The position numbers and the translations under genes are program-made. A stretch of DNA of 64,000 nucleotides, taken from positions 1 to 64,000 of the forward strand of contig NZ_SSSM01000003.1 of NCBI RefSeq assembly GCF_004801885.1, read 5' to 3'. Each line of letters opens with the position of its first letter. Position 1 is the first letter of the stretch. This DNA is from Naasia lichenicola. GTDB lineage: Bacteria > Actinomycetota > Actinomycetes > Actinomycetales > Microbacteriaceae. Under the pieces are notes generated by a model that saw only the letters and a list, made by a program, of their open reading frames with translations, did no database searches and was not told the origin of the DNA. This document shows, piece by piece, positions 9,120-22,457 of the stretch.

Positions 9120-9746
9120 ATGAGAACTCTCCTAGCCCGTACGCTTCCCGATGTGGATGTGACCATCGCCGACGACGGCCTCGCCCGATGCGGCTGGGTC
9201 GGTCGCGATCCCGAGTACCTGCGCTACCACGACGAGGAGTGGGGACGCCCGCTGCACGGTGATCGTCCGCTCTTCGAGAAGATCACCCTCGAGGCCTTCC
9301 AGTCAGGGCTGTCCTGGATCACGATCCTCCGCCGCCGACCGGGGTTCCGCGCCGCGTTCGCCGAGTTCGATCCGGCTGTGGTCGCGGCCTTCGGGGACGA
9401 CGACGTCGAGCGTCTGATGGCAGACGCGGGCATCATCCGCAATCGCGCCAAGATCGACGCGACCATCGCGAACGCCGGAGCCCTCCTGGCGTTGATCGAC
9501 AGCGACGGTCCGGGAGCTCTCGACCGGCTGGTCTGGGACTTCGCGCCGCCTCCGCGGCCCGAGACGGAGCGCCCCCGGTCGCTCGGGGACCTCGCGCCGA
9601 TAACCCCCGAATCCACCGCGCTGAGCAAGGAGCTCAAGAAGCGCGGCTTCCGCTTCTTCGGCCCGACGACCGCCTACGCGCTGATGCAGTCGGGCGGTCT
9701 CGTCGACGATCACGTGGTCGGCTGCTTCCGCGCCGCCGGAGAATGA
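9120..9746 (+). CDS. tag: DNA-3-methyladenine glycosylase I
   Basis: The protein has about 208 residues and excises 3-methyladenine from alkylated DNA. The Tag zinc site is visible: Cys in RCGW (about 24), His in YHDEEWG (37), and His and Cys in DDHVVGC (198, 202). ITLEAFQSGLSW and the following helices match the family. No ribosome site precedes the ATG. TAGCCT lies seven bases upstream, compatible with a leaderless message. In-frame GTG codons at 9153 and 9159 are alternative starts. Confidence 0.95.
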   Translation: MRTLLARTLPDVDVTIADDGLARCGWVGRDPEYLRYHDEEWGRPLHGDRPLFEKITLEAFQSGLSWITILRRRPGFRAAFAEFDPAVVAAFGDDDVERLMADAGIIRNRAKIDATIANAGALLALIDSDGPGALDRLVWDFAPPPRPETERPRSLGDLAPITPESTALSKELKKRGFRFFGPTTAYALMQSGGLVDDHVVGCFRAAGE

Positions 9747-9770
9747 CGCCGGTTTCCTCCCGCGCCGAGC

Positions 9771-10514
9771 TCAGACGATGAGCTCGAGCTCGTTGCCGGT
9801 GCCCCGCCTCAGCTCGATGTCCGCGCCGCCCGCCCAGCCCAGCAGCTCGTCGGTCGATTCCGGCACGACCGGCGCCTCCAGCAGCGCGCGGGTGAATGCA
9901 CCCTTCGCCTTCTTGTTGAAGTGGTTGAGCGCTCGCACGGCTCCACCCTCCCCTCGACTGAGCACGCGGACGTAGACGGCGTCCGCGCGGACCGGCAGCG
10001 GGCCGAGCTCGGCGTAGCCCTCCGACCGCAGATCGATGATGAGGCCTTCTCGGGCAGCCAGCTCGCGGGCGACCGGTCCTCGCCAGTGCTCCCCCAGACG
10101 CAGCTCGGGCAGCCGCGAGTCCTGCGAGAGCCGATAGGCGGGGATCGGGTCGAGTGCGCCCACGAGGCCGAACAGTGCCGAATGCACGAGCAGATGCGTG
10201 GAGGCGCGGGTGCGGGCCGCCTCGGACAGCGTGGGCGCATCGAGCGCGTCGTAGATGACACCGGTGTAGCGGTCGATCGCCGGCATGGTCGACGACCGGC
10301 TGATCATCCGATTGCGCGCGATGTCGGGATCGCCGTTCGGGCCGAGCTTGAGCGCGCGCCGCGCTTCGTCTGCGTTGCGGGACATGGTCCGCACCGCGCG
10401 GACCAGCGGGCGGCGACGGGCGTTCAGGCGGGGAAAGGAGAGCGCGGAGTAGTCGAGCGAAGGCCCTTCGCCGCCGTCCCGCTTCGTCTCGGAGGGCGGC
10501 AGCAGGATCAGCAC
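9771..10514 (-). CDS. yaaA: Peroxide stress protein YaaA (DUF328/UPF0246)
   Basis: The protein has 247 residues. The family opening LILLPPSETKRDGG and the internal YTGVIYDALDA, LRSEGYAELG and NHFNKKAKGAFTRALL motifs are clear. In other bacteria YaaA limits free iron during peroxide stress and binds DNA. It has a GTG start without a ribosome site and TAGGCT exactly six bases upstream. It is convergent with tag. Confidence 0.93.
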   Translation of the reverse strand: MLILLPPSETKRDGGEGPSLDYSALSFPRLNARRRPLVRAVRTMSRNADEARRALKLGPNGDPDIARNRMISRSSTMPAIDRYTGVIYDALDAPTLSEAARTRASTHLLVHSALFGLVGALDPIPAYRLSQDSRLPELRLGEHWRGPVARELAAREGLIIDLRSEGYAELGPLPVRADAVYVRVLSRGEGGAVRALNHFNKKAKGAFTRALLEAPVVPESTDELLGWAGGADIELRRGTGNELELIV

Positions 10515-10520
10515 CGGACC

Positions 10521-10526
10521 AGCCTA
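10521..10526 (-). promoter_or_regulatory. Candidate -10 box of a leaderless yaaA transcript
   Basis: On the minus strand TAGGCT is followed by six bases and the GTG start codon. The same layout recurs at several genes in this window. Confidence 0.45.
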
Positions 10527-10658
10527 CGCAGGCGCCTCACCCTCTCCGAACGCTGCGATTCGGGCCGTCGAACCTCCGCTCGAGACGATTTAGTGGATCC
10601 GTCAACTATTTTTCGCGAATCAGGAATACCGCGTCGACGGATGCGATTGCATGGAACT

Positions 10659-11219
10659 ATGACTACTTCTTCTGCCATCCACCCCGACTACATCGTCGGC
10701 ACCTGGAAGCTCGACCCGACCCACTCCGAGCTCTCCTTCTCCGTGCGTCACCTCGCCATCAGCAAGGTCCGTGGAAAGTTCGAGAGCTTCGACGTGACGA
10801 TCGTCACCGCCGACGACCTCGCGGACACCACCGTCACCGCGAGCATCGACATCGCGTCGGTCAACACCAACCAGAAGGACCGCGACGCGCACCTCCGCAC
10901 CAGCGACTTCTTCCTGGCCGACGAGCACCCCACCGCCGACTTCGTCTCGACGGCTGTGGCCATCGACGGCGACGACTTCACCATCACCGGTGACCTGACC
11001 CTCCGCGGCGTGACCAAGTCCGTCGTGCTCAAGGGCGAGGTCGGTGGCGTCATCACCGACGGCTACGGCCAGACCAAGGCGGGTGTCAGCGCCTCGACCA
11101 AGATCAACCGTCACGACTTCGGCGTCAGCTGGAACATGGCGCTCGAGGCCGGCGGCCTCACCCTGGGCGACGACGTCACCCTGACCTTCGACATCCAGGT
11201 GGTCCTCCAGGCCGCCTGA
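10659..11219 (+). CDS. yceI: YceI-family lipocalin-like protein
   Basis: The protein has 186 residues. YceI signatures are GTWKLDPTHSELSFSVRHL near the N-terminus, NTNQKDRDAHLRTSDFF, ITGDLTLRGVTKSVVL and KINRHDFGVSW. The family forms a beta-barrel that binds polyisoprenoid lipids. This copy has no signal peptide, as is common in actinobacteria, so it is probably cytosolic. A terminator-like hairpin follows. Confidence 0.94.
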   Translation: MTTSSAIHPDYIVGTWKLDPTHSELSFSVRHLAISKVRGKFESFDVTIVTADDLADTTVTASIDIASVNTNQKDRDAHLRTSDFFLADEHPTADFVSTAVAIDGDDFTITGDLTLRGVTKSVVLKGEVGGVITDGYGQTKAGVSASTKINRHDFGVSWNMALEAGGLTLGDDVTLTFDIQVVLQAA

Positions 11220-11237
11220 GCCTGACCTGCAGTCCGG

Positions 11238-11270
11238 AAGGGCCCGCGCGATCCGTCGCTCGGGCCTTTT
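11238..11270 (+). terminator. Rho-independent terminator after yceI
   Basis: The stem GGCCCG/CGGGCC with a 14-base loop is followed by TTTT, 18 bases after the yceI stop. Confidence 0.6.
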
Positions 11271-11277
11271 CTCCGTT

Positions 11278-11334
11278 CGAGATGCCACTTTCCGTCCTTA
11301 TTCGGACGTCTTAGGGACGGAAAGTGGCATCTCG
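11278..11334. repeat. 57-bp palindromic element of a second sequence type
   Basis: Twenty-base perfect arms (cgagatgccactttccgtcc and its complement) flank a 17-base centre. It sits between the convergent yceI and dipeptidase genes, 13 bases beyond the dipeptidase stop. Size and placement match the three aactgggcagtt-type elements, but the sequence differs. Confidence 0.85.
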
Positions 11335-11347
11335 TTGCAGGATTTCC

Positions 11348-12502
11348 TCAGAGGAGGAGGGAGGGAGGGCCCTCCGGGGAGGTGAATGCCGCGTCGGTGC
11401 GCTCGAGGACGCGGAGGATGTTGCCGCTCGTCAACGCGCCGAGCTCCTCTGCTGTCCAGCCTCGACGGGCGAGTTCGCGCAGCAGCGCCGGATAGCCGTC
11501 GACGCCCTCGATCCCCTGCGGGAACTCGTCCGTGCCGTCGAAGTCGCCGCCGAGGCCGATGTGCCGGATCCCGGCCACCTCGCGGGCGTGCTCGATGTGA
11601 TCCGCCACCTCCGCGAGCCCGACGATCGGTGCGGGGTTGGACCGATCGCCGTCATGCCACCGCGCATAGCCGACCGAGAGGAACTGCGGTACGAAGGTGC
11701 ACATCAGCACCCCGCCGTTGTCCTCGAGCCGCGCGAGCACGTCATCCGGCACGTTGCGCGGGTGATCGGTGACGGCGGCGCACGAGCTGTGACTGAAGAT
11801 GACAGGCGACGTGCTGACGTCGAGCGCTGCGTGCGCGGTCGCCGGCGAGGTGTGGGACAGGTCGACCAGCATGCCCAGCCGGTTCAGCTCGCGGACGTAC
11901 TCCCGGCCCCGCTCCGACAGCCCGCCGTGCCTCGGCTCATCCGTGCCGGAGTCGGCCCATGAGGTCGTCTTGGTGTGGGTGAGCGTGAGATAGCGCACTC
12001 CGAGCGAGGCGAGCACGCGCAGAGCGGCAGGCGAGTCGGCGAGGCTGTGCCCACCCTCCGCTCCGAGCAGCGAGGCGATCCGCCCGTCCGCCATCGCAGC
12101 GCGGATGTCGACCGCCGTGCGCGCGGCCGCAAAGTGCTCGGGATACCGGGCGATCAGACGCTGGACCCAGTCGATCTGCTCGAGGGTGCCGAGCAGTGCT
12201 TCGGGACCGGGCCGATCGTCCGGGATCCAGACGGACCAGAATTGGCCGCCCACTCCCCCGGTCCGCAGTCGCGGGATGTCGGTATCCGTGTGCAGGGGTA
12301 GCTCGAGCCCCTCGACCGAGTAGTCGCGCTCCTCGCGGCAGACCCAGGCCCAGTCGTTGTGCCCGTCGATGACGGGGTGCTCGCGGAGCGCCTCGTCGAC
12401 GATCGCGTCGAGCTCGTCATCCGTCAGCTCGGCGGGCGTCAGCTCGGAGGGCGTCAGCTCGGAGGGCGTCGGCAGCTCTGCGTCACGGGAGGCGTCGGTC
12501 AC
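11348..12502 (-). CDS. Membrane-dipeptidase family (M19) zinc peptidase
   Basis: The protein has 384 residues with an amidohydrolase-fold dipeptidase core: HxD zinc ligands in VIDGHNDWAW (His48, Asp50), bridging Glu in GAEGGHSL, DLSHTS and FSHSSC histidines, and GLGGDFDG. It is expected to hydrolyse dipeptides, including D-containing ones. There is no signal peptide. The N-terminus carries an acidic tandem repeat (SELTP, SELTP, AELTD, about 14-30). The GTG start has TAGCGT exactly six bases upstream and no ribosome site. Confidence 0.92.
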   Translation of the reverse strand: MTDASRDAELPTPSELTPSELTPAELTDDELDAIVDEALREHPVIDGHNDWAWVCREERDYSVEGLELPLHTDTDIPRLRTGGVGGQFWSVWIPDDRPGPEALLGTLEQIDWVQRLIARYPEHFAAARTAVDIRAAMADGRIASLLGAEGGHSLADSPAALRVLASLGVRYLTLTHTKTTSWADSGTDEPRHGGLSERGREYVRELNRLGMLVDLSHTSPATAHAALDVSTSPVIFSHSSCAAVTDHPRNVPDDVLARLEDNGGVLMCTFVPQFLSVGYARWHDGDRSNPAPIVGLAEVADHIEHAREVAGIRHIGLGGDFDGTDEFPQGIEGVDGYPALLRELARRGWTAEELGALTSGNILRVLERTDAAFTSPEGPPSLLL

Positions 12503-12508
12503 GGCACA

Positions 12509-12514
12509 ACGCTA
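12509..12514 (-). promoter_or_regulatory. Candidate -10 box of a leaderless dipeptidase transcript
   Basis: TAGCGT on the minus strand lies six bases before the GTG start codon. Confidence 0.4.
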
Positions 12515-12574
12515 CTGACAAAGACGAACTGGGCCCCACAGCGCACACTTGCGCTGAGGGAACCGTCGAAAGCA

Positions 12575-12632
12575 CGAACTGCCCAGTTCTGTCACTTGAA
12601 ATGCGATTCAGGCGGCAGAACTGGGCAGTTCG
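12575..12632. repeat. 58-bp palindromic element, copy B
   Basis: The 17-base arms are the same as in copies A and C, with a diverged centre. It begins 13 bases past the atpC stop, so it lies in the 3' end of the ATP synthase message and is a candidate terminator or RNA-stabilising hairpin. Confidence 0.9.
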
Positions 12633-12645
12633 ATGAAGCGATGTC

Positions 12646-12906
12646 CTAGGAGGTCAACTGGGCGTCGCGAGCGACGATCGTCACGACGTCATGCTCGACG
12701 GACAGGAAGCCCTCCGCGGCGTCGGCCGTGATCTTGCGACCGCCCACCTGGGTGACCCGAACCTCGCCGCTCGCGAGGATCGCGAGCAGCGGGGTGTGAC
12801 CGGCCAGGATGCCGATCTCGCCCTCGGTGGTGCGGGCGACGACCATCTCGGCCTCGCCCGACCAGACCTGCTGGTCGGCCGAGACCACACTCACCTGGAG
12901 CGGCAT
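12646..12906 (-). CDS. atpC: ATP synthase F1 epsilon subunit
   Basis: The 86-residue protein matches the N-terminal beta-sandwich of epsilon (VSVVSADQQVWSGEAEMVVARTTEGEIGILAGHTPLLA). It lacks the long C-terminal helical hairpin found in 130-140-residue epsilons, as is common for short actinobacterial forms. It starts one base after the atpD stop and is the last gene of the atp operon. It links the rotor to F1. Confidence 0.96.
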   Translation of the reverse strand: MPLQVSVVSADQQVWSGEAEMVVARTTEGEIGILAGHTPLLAILASGEVRVTQVGGRKITADAAEGFLSVEHDVVTIVARDAQLTS

Positions 12907-12907
12907 G

Positions 12908-15285
<2,378 letters not shown>

Positions 15286-15338
15286 CTAGCTCTCGATCCT
15301 CTCGGCGCCCGCAGGCGCGACGGACAGGGACGGCGACG

Positions 15339-16976
<1,638 letters not shown>

Positions 16977-17049
16977 GTCCTGTTCCTTGCTCTGGGTTCG
17001 GCCCTGGGGCCGGAGTGTTGTGCCGTATGCCGGCGAAGACTGTTCCGGC

Positions 17050-17838
17050 TCAGCCGGCGATCTGGAGGCGGAGGTCGCTCAGGCGAGTGGCCACGGAGCC
17101 GTCGATGACGTCGTCGCCGATCGCGATCCGAAGCCCGCCGATGAGGGCGGGATCGACGACCACATTGATACTGAGCGCTCGACCGTAGCGAGCGCTGAGA
17201 GCCTTCTCGAGACGGGCCAACTGGGGAGCCGAGAGCGGCACCGCCGAACGGACCGTCGCGACGTCGAATCCGCTGACGTCGGCGACGACGGCTGCGGTCT
17301 CGCGCAGGGCCTGGCCGAAGCGTCGGCCCGACAGGAACTGCACCAGGTGGCGCACGATGACCCGGGTAGGATCGGACGCCCGCTTCAGCAGGTCGTCGAC
17401 GAGCGCCACCTTGGCGGTGTTGTCGCCGAGCTTGCTGCTGATGGCGAGCTCGAGCTCCGCGTTGGATGAGACCGCGCGCCCGAAGGCGAACAGCTCGCGC
17501 TCGACTGCGACGCCCTTCGGCGCCGAGCCGGCGATGGCCCGGAGGCCGAGCTCCTCGATACCCGAGACGAGCTGGGAGTCGGACGACCAGCGCTGCTTCG
17601 CCGCGTTGACGATGACCGCGCGTGCCGGCACGCTGTAGCCGCCGAACACGCTCTGGACGATCGACTCCTTGTCGCGGACCGCGAGCCCGCTGTCGGCGAG
17701 CAGGCCGCGCAGCTGCGACGATCCGCCGATGGCGCGCGCTGCTGCCAGCAGCTGCTCCCCCGACGTCGCATCGAGCTTCTTGCCTGCGGCGAGCGAGCCC
17801 ACCGTGGAGGCCAGCGCCTGCCTGCTCGAAGAGCCCAT
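17050..17838 (-). CDS. atpH: ATP synthase F1 delta subunit
   Basis: The 262-residue protein has the C-terminal OSCP/delta region ([30 protein letters not shown]). It is about 85 residues longer than enterobacterial delta, the usual length in high-GC Gram-positives, where the extra part is N-terminal. It is not fused to subunit b, unlike in mycobacteria. The start overlaps the atpF stop (TGATG). It forms the top of the peripheral stalk. Confidence 0.96.
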   Translation of the reverse strand: MGSSSRQALASTVGSLAAGKKLDATSGEQLLAAARAIGGSSQLRGLLADSGLAVRDKESIVQSVFGGYSVPARAVIVNAAKQRWSSDSQLVSGIEELGLRAIAGSAPKGVAVERELFAFGRAVSSNAELELAISSKLGDNTAKVALVDDLLKRASDPTRVIVRHLVQFLSGRRFGQALRETAAVVADVSGFDVATVRSAVPLSAPQLARLEKALSARYGRALSINVVVDPALIGGLRIAIGDDVIDGSVATRLSDLRLQIAG

Positions 17839-18416
17839 CAGCCGCGCGCCTTGCGTGCGCTCGTGGTGGACGCCGAGGTCTCGGAGGCCTCGAGGTCGGC
17901 GAGGAAGCGGTCGACCAGCGCGGCCGCCTTCTTGTCGTCGGAGAGGCTCTCGCCGACGACGCCGGAGGCGAGGTCGATGGCGAGCGATCCGACTTCGGCG
18001 CGCAGCGACGTGACCGCTGCCTGGCGCTCTGCCTCGATCGTGGCCTGAGCCGACGCGGTGATCCGCGCGGCCTCAGCGAGTGCCTGCTCGCGCAGCTCGG
18101 CGAGGATCTTCTTGCCGTCCTCACGAGCCTGCTCGCGGATGCGACCCGCCTCGATGCGCGCCTCAGCCAGCTGCTGGGTGTACTTGTCCAGCGCGTCGGC
18201 CGCGGCCTCTTGCGCCTTCTCGGCCTTCTCGATGCCGCCCTGGATCTGCGTGGTGCGGTCGTCGAGGACCTTCTGCACGCGCGGAAGGACGTAGCGGATG
18301 AAGAAGAACGCCACGATCGCGAAGACGACCAGCGACCAGATGATGTCGTAGGGCTCCGGGATGAGCGGGTTGACCGCTTCCTCTTCCGTCGCCGCGGTCA
18401 GGAATGCGATGGGCAT
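17838..18416 (-). CDS. atpF: ATP synthase F0 b subunit
   Basis: The 192-residue protein has one N-terminal membrane helix (about 27-45, IIWSLVVFAIVAFFFIRYVLP) followed by a long charged helical arm (heptad-rich, about 46-175) that dimerises as the peripheral stalk. It sits between atpE and atpH with translational coupling to atpH. Confidence 0.97.
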   Translation of the reverse strand: MPIAFLTAATEEEAVNPLIPEPYDIIWSLVVFAIVAFFFIRYVLPRVQKVLDDRTTQIQGGIEKAEKAQEAAADALDKYTQQLAEARIEAGRIREQAREDGKKILAELREQALAEAARITASAQATIEAERQAAVTSLRAEVGSLAIDLASGVVGESLSDDKKAAALVDRFLADLEASETSASTTSARKARG

Positions 18417-18444
18417 TCCGCCTCCTTCTGAGAGAGCCGGCGGA

Positions 18445-18684
<240 letters not shown>

Positions 18685-18797
18685 TCAGGGTGGTTCGTCG
18701 TAGCGGGTGCTACGGCCGTTTGGTACTGGTCGAGTCCGTCGCGCTGCTCAGGACTCGGTGTTCATGGTCTGGTGTTGTGGCTCGATCTGCACCGAGC

Positions 18798-19619
18798 TCA
18801 GTGCTCATCGACCAGGGCGAGGTTGATGTACACCGCGGTGAGCAGGGTGAAGACGTAGGCCTGCAGCACGCCGACCAGCAGCTCGAAGAGCGTGAAGGCG
18901 AAGCCGAAGGCGAACGTCCCGATGCTGAACAGGCCGAAGAGGCCACCGGCGGTGAAGAGGAAGAACTGGGTGGCCGAGAAGCACAGCACCAGGAGCATGT
19001 GGCCGGCGACCATGTTCATCAGGAGTCGCAGTGCGAGCGTGACGGGCCGGAGCACGAAGGTCGAGATGAGCTCGATCGGGGTGACCACGATGTAGAGGGG
19101 CCACGGCACTCCGGACGGGAAGAGCGAGTTCTTGAAGAAAGCGCCCGGGTGCTTGCGGATGCCCGCGTAGACGAAGGCGATGTACGAGGTCAGCGCCAGG
19201 ATCAGCGGCAGTCCGATGACCGACGAGCCGGCGATGTTGAGGAACGGCACGATGCTCGTGAGGTTCATGAAGACGATGAAGAAGAACATCGGCACGAGCA
19301 GCGGCAGGAAGCGACGACCCTCGCGCTCGCCGAGGGTGTTGAAGACGATGCTGTCGCGCACGAAGCCGACGGCCATCTCGAGGACGTTCTGCCCGCGGCC
19401 GGGGATGACGCTCATCCGACGCGTGCCGAGCCAGAAGAGCAGGATGAGCACAGCGACGACCAGGAAGCGGATCAGGATGATCCGGTTGATCTCGAACGGG
19501 GTGCCCTCGAAGAAGATCGCCGGCGGGAAGAAGTCGTCGAGCGATGGCCCGTGGAACTCGCCGTCATTGGCGAACGGAGCAACCAGGGTAAGAGCGTTGA
19601 CTGGCAGCGACTTCTCCAT
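18798..19619 (-). CDS. atpB: ATP synthase F0 a subunit
   Basis: The 273-residue integral membrane protein has five or six helices. The essential arginine is in LALRLLMNMVAGH, and the final helix contains FTLFELLVGVLQAYVFTLLTAVYI. It forms the two proton half-channels against the c ring and is the first structural gene of the operon. Confidence 0.97.
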   Translation of the reverse strand: MEKSLPVNALTLVAPFANDGEFHGPSLDDFFPPAIFFEGTPFEINRIILIRFLVVAVLILLFWLGTRRMSVIPGRGQNVLEMAVGFVRDSIVFNTLGEREGRRFLPLLVPMFFFIVFMNLTSIVPFLNIAGSSVIGLPLILALTSYIAFVYAGIRKHPGAFFKNSLFPSGVPWPLYIVVTPIELISTFVLRPVTLALRLLMNMVAGHMLLVLCFSATQFFLFTAGGLFGLFSIGTFAFGFAFTLFELLVGVLQAYVFTLLTAVYINLALVDEH

Positions 19620-19728
19620 TTTCGGGGCGCACTGTTGCGCGACGAGTCTGTTGGGCTTCGTCTACGACCCTATCAATCAAACGGTCTGAGGCCGAATCCG
19701 AGACCGGATCAGGCGAGCAGTTCCGGGC

Positions 19729-20178
19729 TCAGACCTCGTCGACCGGAGCGGGCGGGAGCTCGACGTCGCTGACGTACGGAACACGCGATGTGGCGAAGAC
19801 GTAGACGTCCACCACGAGGCTTCCGATGACCGCCGCGAGCACCGCGACGAAGAAGACGCGGGGGTCGACCCAGTCCGCTCCACGCAGCGCGAGGATCAGC
19901 ACGATGAACAGGATCAGCTTGAGGATCCAGCCGCCCATCACGATGCCGAAGAAGATCGGATTCATCATGTCTCCGCGCGCGGCGCGGGTGCCGAGCAGCA
20001 GCGATCCGGCGGTGAAGCCCATGAAGATCCCCGTCAGGGCGGCCCCGAGCGCGGCGCCGGCGAGACCGGGTGCGCCAGCGACCGCGAAGCCGATCACTCC
20101 GCCGACGATCGCGATCGCCAGGGTCAGCGCACCGCCCAGCTTGAGGGCCTTGGTGAGCATCGGGATGACGGTGTTCAT
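19729..20178 (-). CDS. AtpI-like membrane protein preceding the ATP synthase genes
   Basis: The 149-residue hydrophobic protein has four predicted helices (about 12-34, 39-61, 74-98, 104-129). Sequence similarity to AtpI is weak by eye. The call rests on size, topology and its position 109 bases upstream of atpB and after a MraY-type gene, an arrangement seen in many actinobacteria. AtpI proteins assist c-ring assembly or magnesium supply. Confidence 0.72.
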   Translation of the reverse strand: MNTVIPMLTKALKLGGALTLAIAIVGGVIGFAVAGAPGLAGAALGAALTGIFMGFTAGSLLLGTRAARGDMMNPIFFGIVMGGWILKLILFIVLILALRGADWVDPRVFFVAVLAAVIGSLVVDVYVFATSRVPYVSDVELPPAPVDEV

Positions 20179-20240
20179 GACCAGTTCTTCTTCATGTCGG
20201 TATGGGTGTCGATGTGGGTGTGGGTGGGTGTCGGGATCGC

Positions 20241-21563
20241 TCAGGTGCGCGGCGGCGTCCGGGACGGCGGGAGCGCCGGCTTGACGCGCCGCTCCGCGCG
20301 AGGGGTCGCGGCGTGGCTGCCGGGCGGCAGATACGGCAGGCGGATGGATCCGCTCAGCGGGCTGTTGGCGTCGAGCTCGGGAGCGGCGGCGTCGAGAGGG
20401 TCGAGGCTGTGCACCGAGGGGTCGACGACGACCCCGGGTGCCTTCTGGGCGGCCGCCTCGATCTGCTTGCGACGGGACAGCGGCGCGAGGGTCAGCACGG
20501 TGCAGATCAGGACGCCGACCACCAGGAAGAGGTAGGCCCACTGGTAGGGCTTTGCGATGAAGAACAGCAGGCCGCCGACAGAGACCACCGCCGTCCATGC
20601 GTAGAAGATCAGCACGGCGTGCATCTGCGAGTGGCCCATGTCGAGCAGCCGGTGGTGCAGGTGCTGGCGATCGGCCGTGAAGGGAGATTTCCCTGCCCGC
20701 AGCCGACGGGTCACGGCGAGGGCGAAGTCGAGGAACGGCACGACGAGGATGGCGACGGGCAGCAGGATCGGCAGGAATGCGGGCACGAGCGACGACCGGC
20801 CGATGGCGGCGATCTGCACCGGGTCGATCTGGCCCGTCACGGCGACCGCCGAGGTGGCCATCAGCAGGCCGACGAGGTAGGCGCCGCCGTCGCCCATGAA
20901 GAGCTTGGCCGGGAACCAGTTCCAGGGGATGAAGCCGACGCACACCCCGACGACGATCGCCGAGAGCAGCGAGGCGAGGTTGAAGTAGCTCGTCGCGCCC
21001 GTCTGCTGCACCAGGAGATAGCTGTAGAGGTAGAAGACGCCGTTGGCGATGATCGCGACGCCGGCGACCAGTCCGTTCAGTCCGTCGATGAAGTTGACGG
21101 CGTTCATCACGAGCACCACGGCGAAGATGGTGAGGATCAGCGACATCGTCGACGAGCCGATGGTGATGCCGCCGAGCGGGAGGGAGGCGATCGCCACTCC
21201 CTGCCAGGCGAGCAGGCCGGCGGTGAGGATCTGGCCGGCGAGCTTGATCATCCAGTCGAGGTCGAACAGGTCGTCGGTGACCCCGATGATCACGATGATG
21301 AGGGCGGCGCCCAGCAGGGCCCAGATCTTGGCGGAGTCGGCGAAGATCACCGAGAAGAAGGGGATCTGCGACGCGACGGCGAGGGTCACGACCAGACCGC
21401 CGAACATCGCGACGCCGCCGAGCCGCGGAGTGGGGTTGGTGTGCACATCGCGCGCGCGGATCTCCGGGTGCAGGCGGTACTTCTTGCCGAGGCGGGCGAC
21501 GATCCCCGCCAGAACGAAGGTGACGGCGGCGGCGAGCAGTCCCATCAGGATGTTGAGGGTCAC
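20241..21563 (-). CDS. MraY/WecA-family glycosyl-1-phosphate transferase
   Basis: The 440-residue protein has about eleven membrane helices. Motifs are VHTNPTPRLGGVAMFGG, DDLFDLDWMIK, NAVNFIDGLNGLVAG, KLFMGDGGAYLVGLL and the histidine loop ADRQHLHHRLLDMGHS. The histidine loop and surrounding sequence fit WecA/TagO-type enzymes that load N-acetylhexosamine-1-phosphate onto a polyprenyl phosphate at the inner membrane, rather than the MraY of peptidoglycan synthesis. A soluble Pro-rich tail of about 85 residues follows the last helix. The GTG start overlaps the upstream stop (GTGA). Confidence 0.9.
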   Translation of the reverse strand: MTLNILMGLLAAAVTFVLAGIVARLGKKYRLHPEIRARDVHTNPTPRLGGVAMFGGLVVTLAVASQIPFFSVIFADSAKIWALLGAALIIVIIGVTDDLFDLDWMIKLAGQILTAGLLAWQGVAIASLPLGGITIGSSTMSLILTIFAVVLVMNAVNFIDGLNGLVAGVAIIANGVFYLYSYLLVQQTGATSYFNLASLLSAIVVGVCVGFIPWNWFPAKLFMGDGGAYLVGLLMATSAVAVTGQIDPVQIAAIGRSSLVPAFLPILLPVAILVVPFLDFALAVTRRLRAGKSPFTADRQHLHHRLLDMGHSQMHAVLIFYAWTAVVSVGGLLFFIAKPYQWAYLFLVVGVLICTVLTLAPLSRRKQIEAAAQKAPGVVVDPSVHSLDPLDAAAPELDANSPLSGSIRLPYLPPGSHAATPRAERRVKPALPPSRTPPRT

Positions 21564-22267
21564 GGCGCGGGCGCCTGACTCTCGGGCTCTGCACTGATGT
21601 GGTCTTCACCTAAGGGGGCTTCTGGAAGGGCGTCGCCCACGACCCCGCGGATGGCGGCCTCGTCGATGAGGCCGAGGCGGACGATGCGCAGCGGCTCGCC
21701 CTCGCGGGAGGCGTCGATGATGGTCGAGGGCACCGCGCCGGGAGTCGGGCCGCCGTCGAGGTAGATCTCGACCGAGTCGCCGAGCTGGGCGAGCGCGTTC
21801 TGCGCCGTGGTGGCCGCCGGATCGCCCGTCTTGTTCGCGGAGGAGACGGCGAGCGGCCCCGTCTCGGCGAGGAGCTCCAGCGCGAGCGCCTGGTTCGGCA
21901 TCCGCAGAGCGACGGTTCCGTTGGTGTCGCCCAGGTCCCAGGCCAGGGAGCTGCGGGCGCGCACGATCACGGTGAGCGCTCCTGGCCAGAACACGGCGAC
22001 CAGGTCGCGCACGCTGTCGGGGATCGACTCGGCGAGGGCTTCGAGGGTCGGCATGCCGGGAACCAGCACCGGCGGGGGCGACTGTCGTCCACGACCCTTG
22101 GCGGCGAGCAGCCTCTGCACTGCCGCGCCGTCGAAGGCGTCGGCGGCGATCCCGTAGACGGTGTCGGTGGGCAGGACCACCAGCCCGCCACGTCCGATGG
22201 CACCCCGAGCGTGCCGCATCCCGGCGAGGAGCTCTGGGGCGTCAGAACAGTCGAAGATGCGCGCCAT
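21560..22267 (-). CDS. Sua5/YciO/YrdC-family L-threonylcarbamoyladenylate synthase
   Basis: The 235-residue protein has the YrdC nucleotide-binding core: GGLVVLPTDTVYGIAADA, KGRGRQSPPPVLV, FWPGALTVIVRA, VALRMPN and GPLAVSSANKTGDPA. It would make threonylcarbamoyl-AMP from threonine, bicarbonate and ATP for t6A modification of tRNA. ATG start with TAGAAT ten bases upstream. It is coupled to the MraY-type gene, and this pair leads into the atp operon. Confidence 0.93.
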   Translation of the reverse strand: MARIFDCSDAPELLAGMRHARGAIGRGGLVVLPTDTVYGIAADAFDGAAVQRLLAAKGRGRQSPPPVLVPGMPTLEALAESIPDSVRDLVAVFWPGALTVIVRARSSLAWDLGDTNGTVALRMPNQALALELLAETGPLAVSSANKTGDPAATTAQNALAQLGDSVEIYLDGGPTPGAVPSTIIDASREGEPLRIVRLGLIDEAAIRGVVGDALPEAPLGEDHISAEPESQAPAP

Positions 22268-22457
22268 ATCGCTGGCGATTCTAGGCTCTGCGCCCGGCGG
22301 AGCCCTGGAGACTCCCCCGGCGGTCTCAGGTCGGCTCCCTTCGGAGGCTCTGCGCGGCTCGGGCGGTGCGCCTCGAGACACCGCGCAAGCGTGCGCGGCC
22401 CTCGGCATCCCCGCTGTCGCCGCTGCGCGGCTCGGGCGGTGACACACTTGGCCTACC

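Noticed and set aside
20202-21578. Plus-strand open frame opposite the MraY-type gene
   Set aside because: His/Asp/Gly/Arg-rich shadow of a clear membrane transferase.
22340-22442. Direct repeat ctgcgcggctcgggcggtg (two copies)
   Set aside because: A real 19-bp repeat, but in very GC-rich spacer DNA with no palindromy or link to a gene start; likely compositional.
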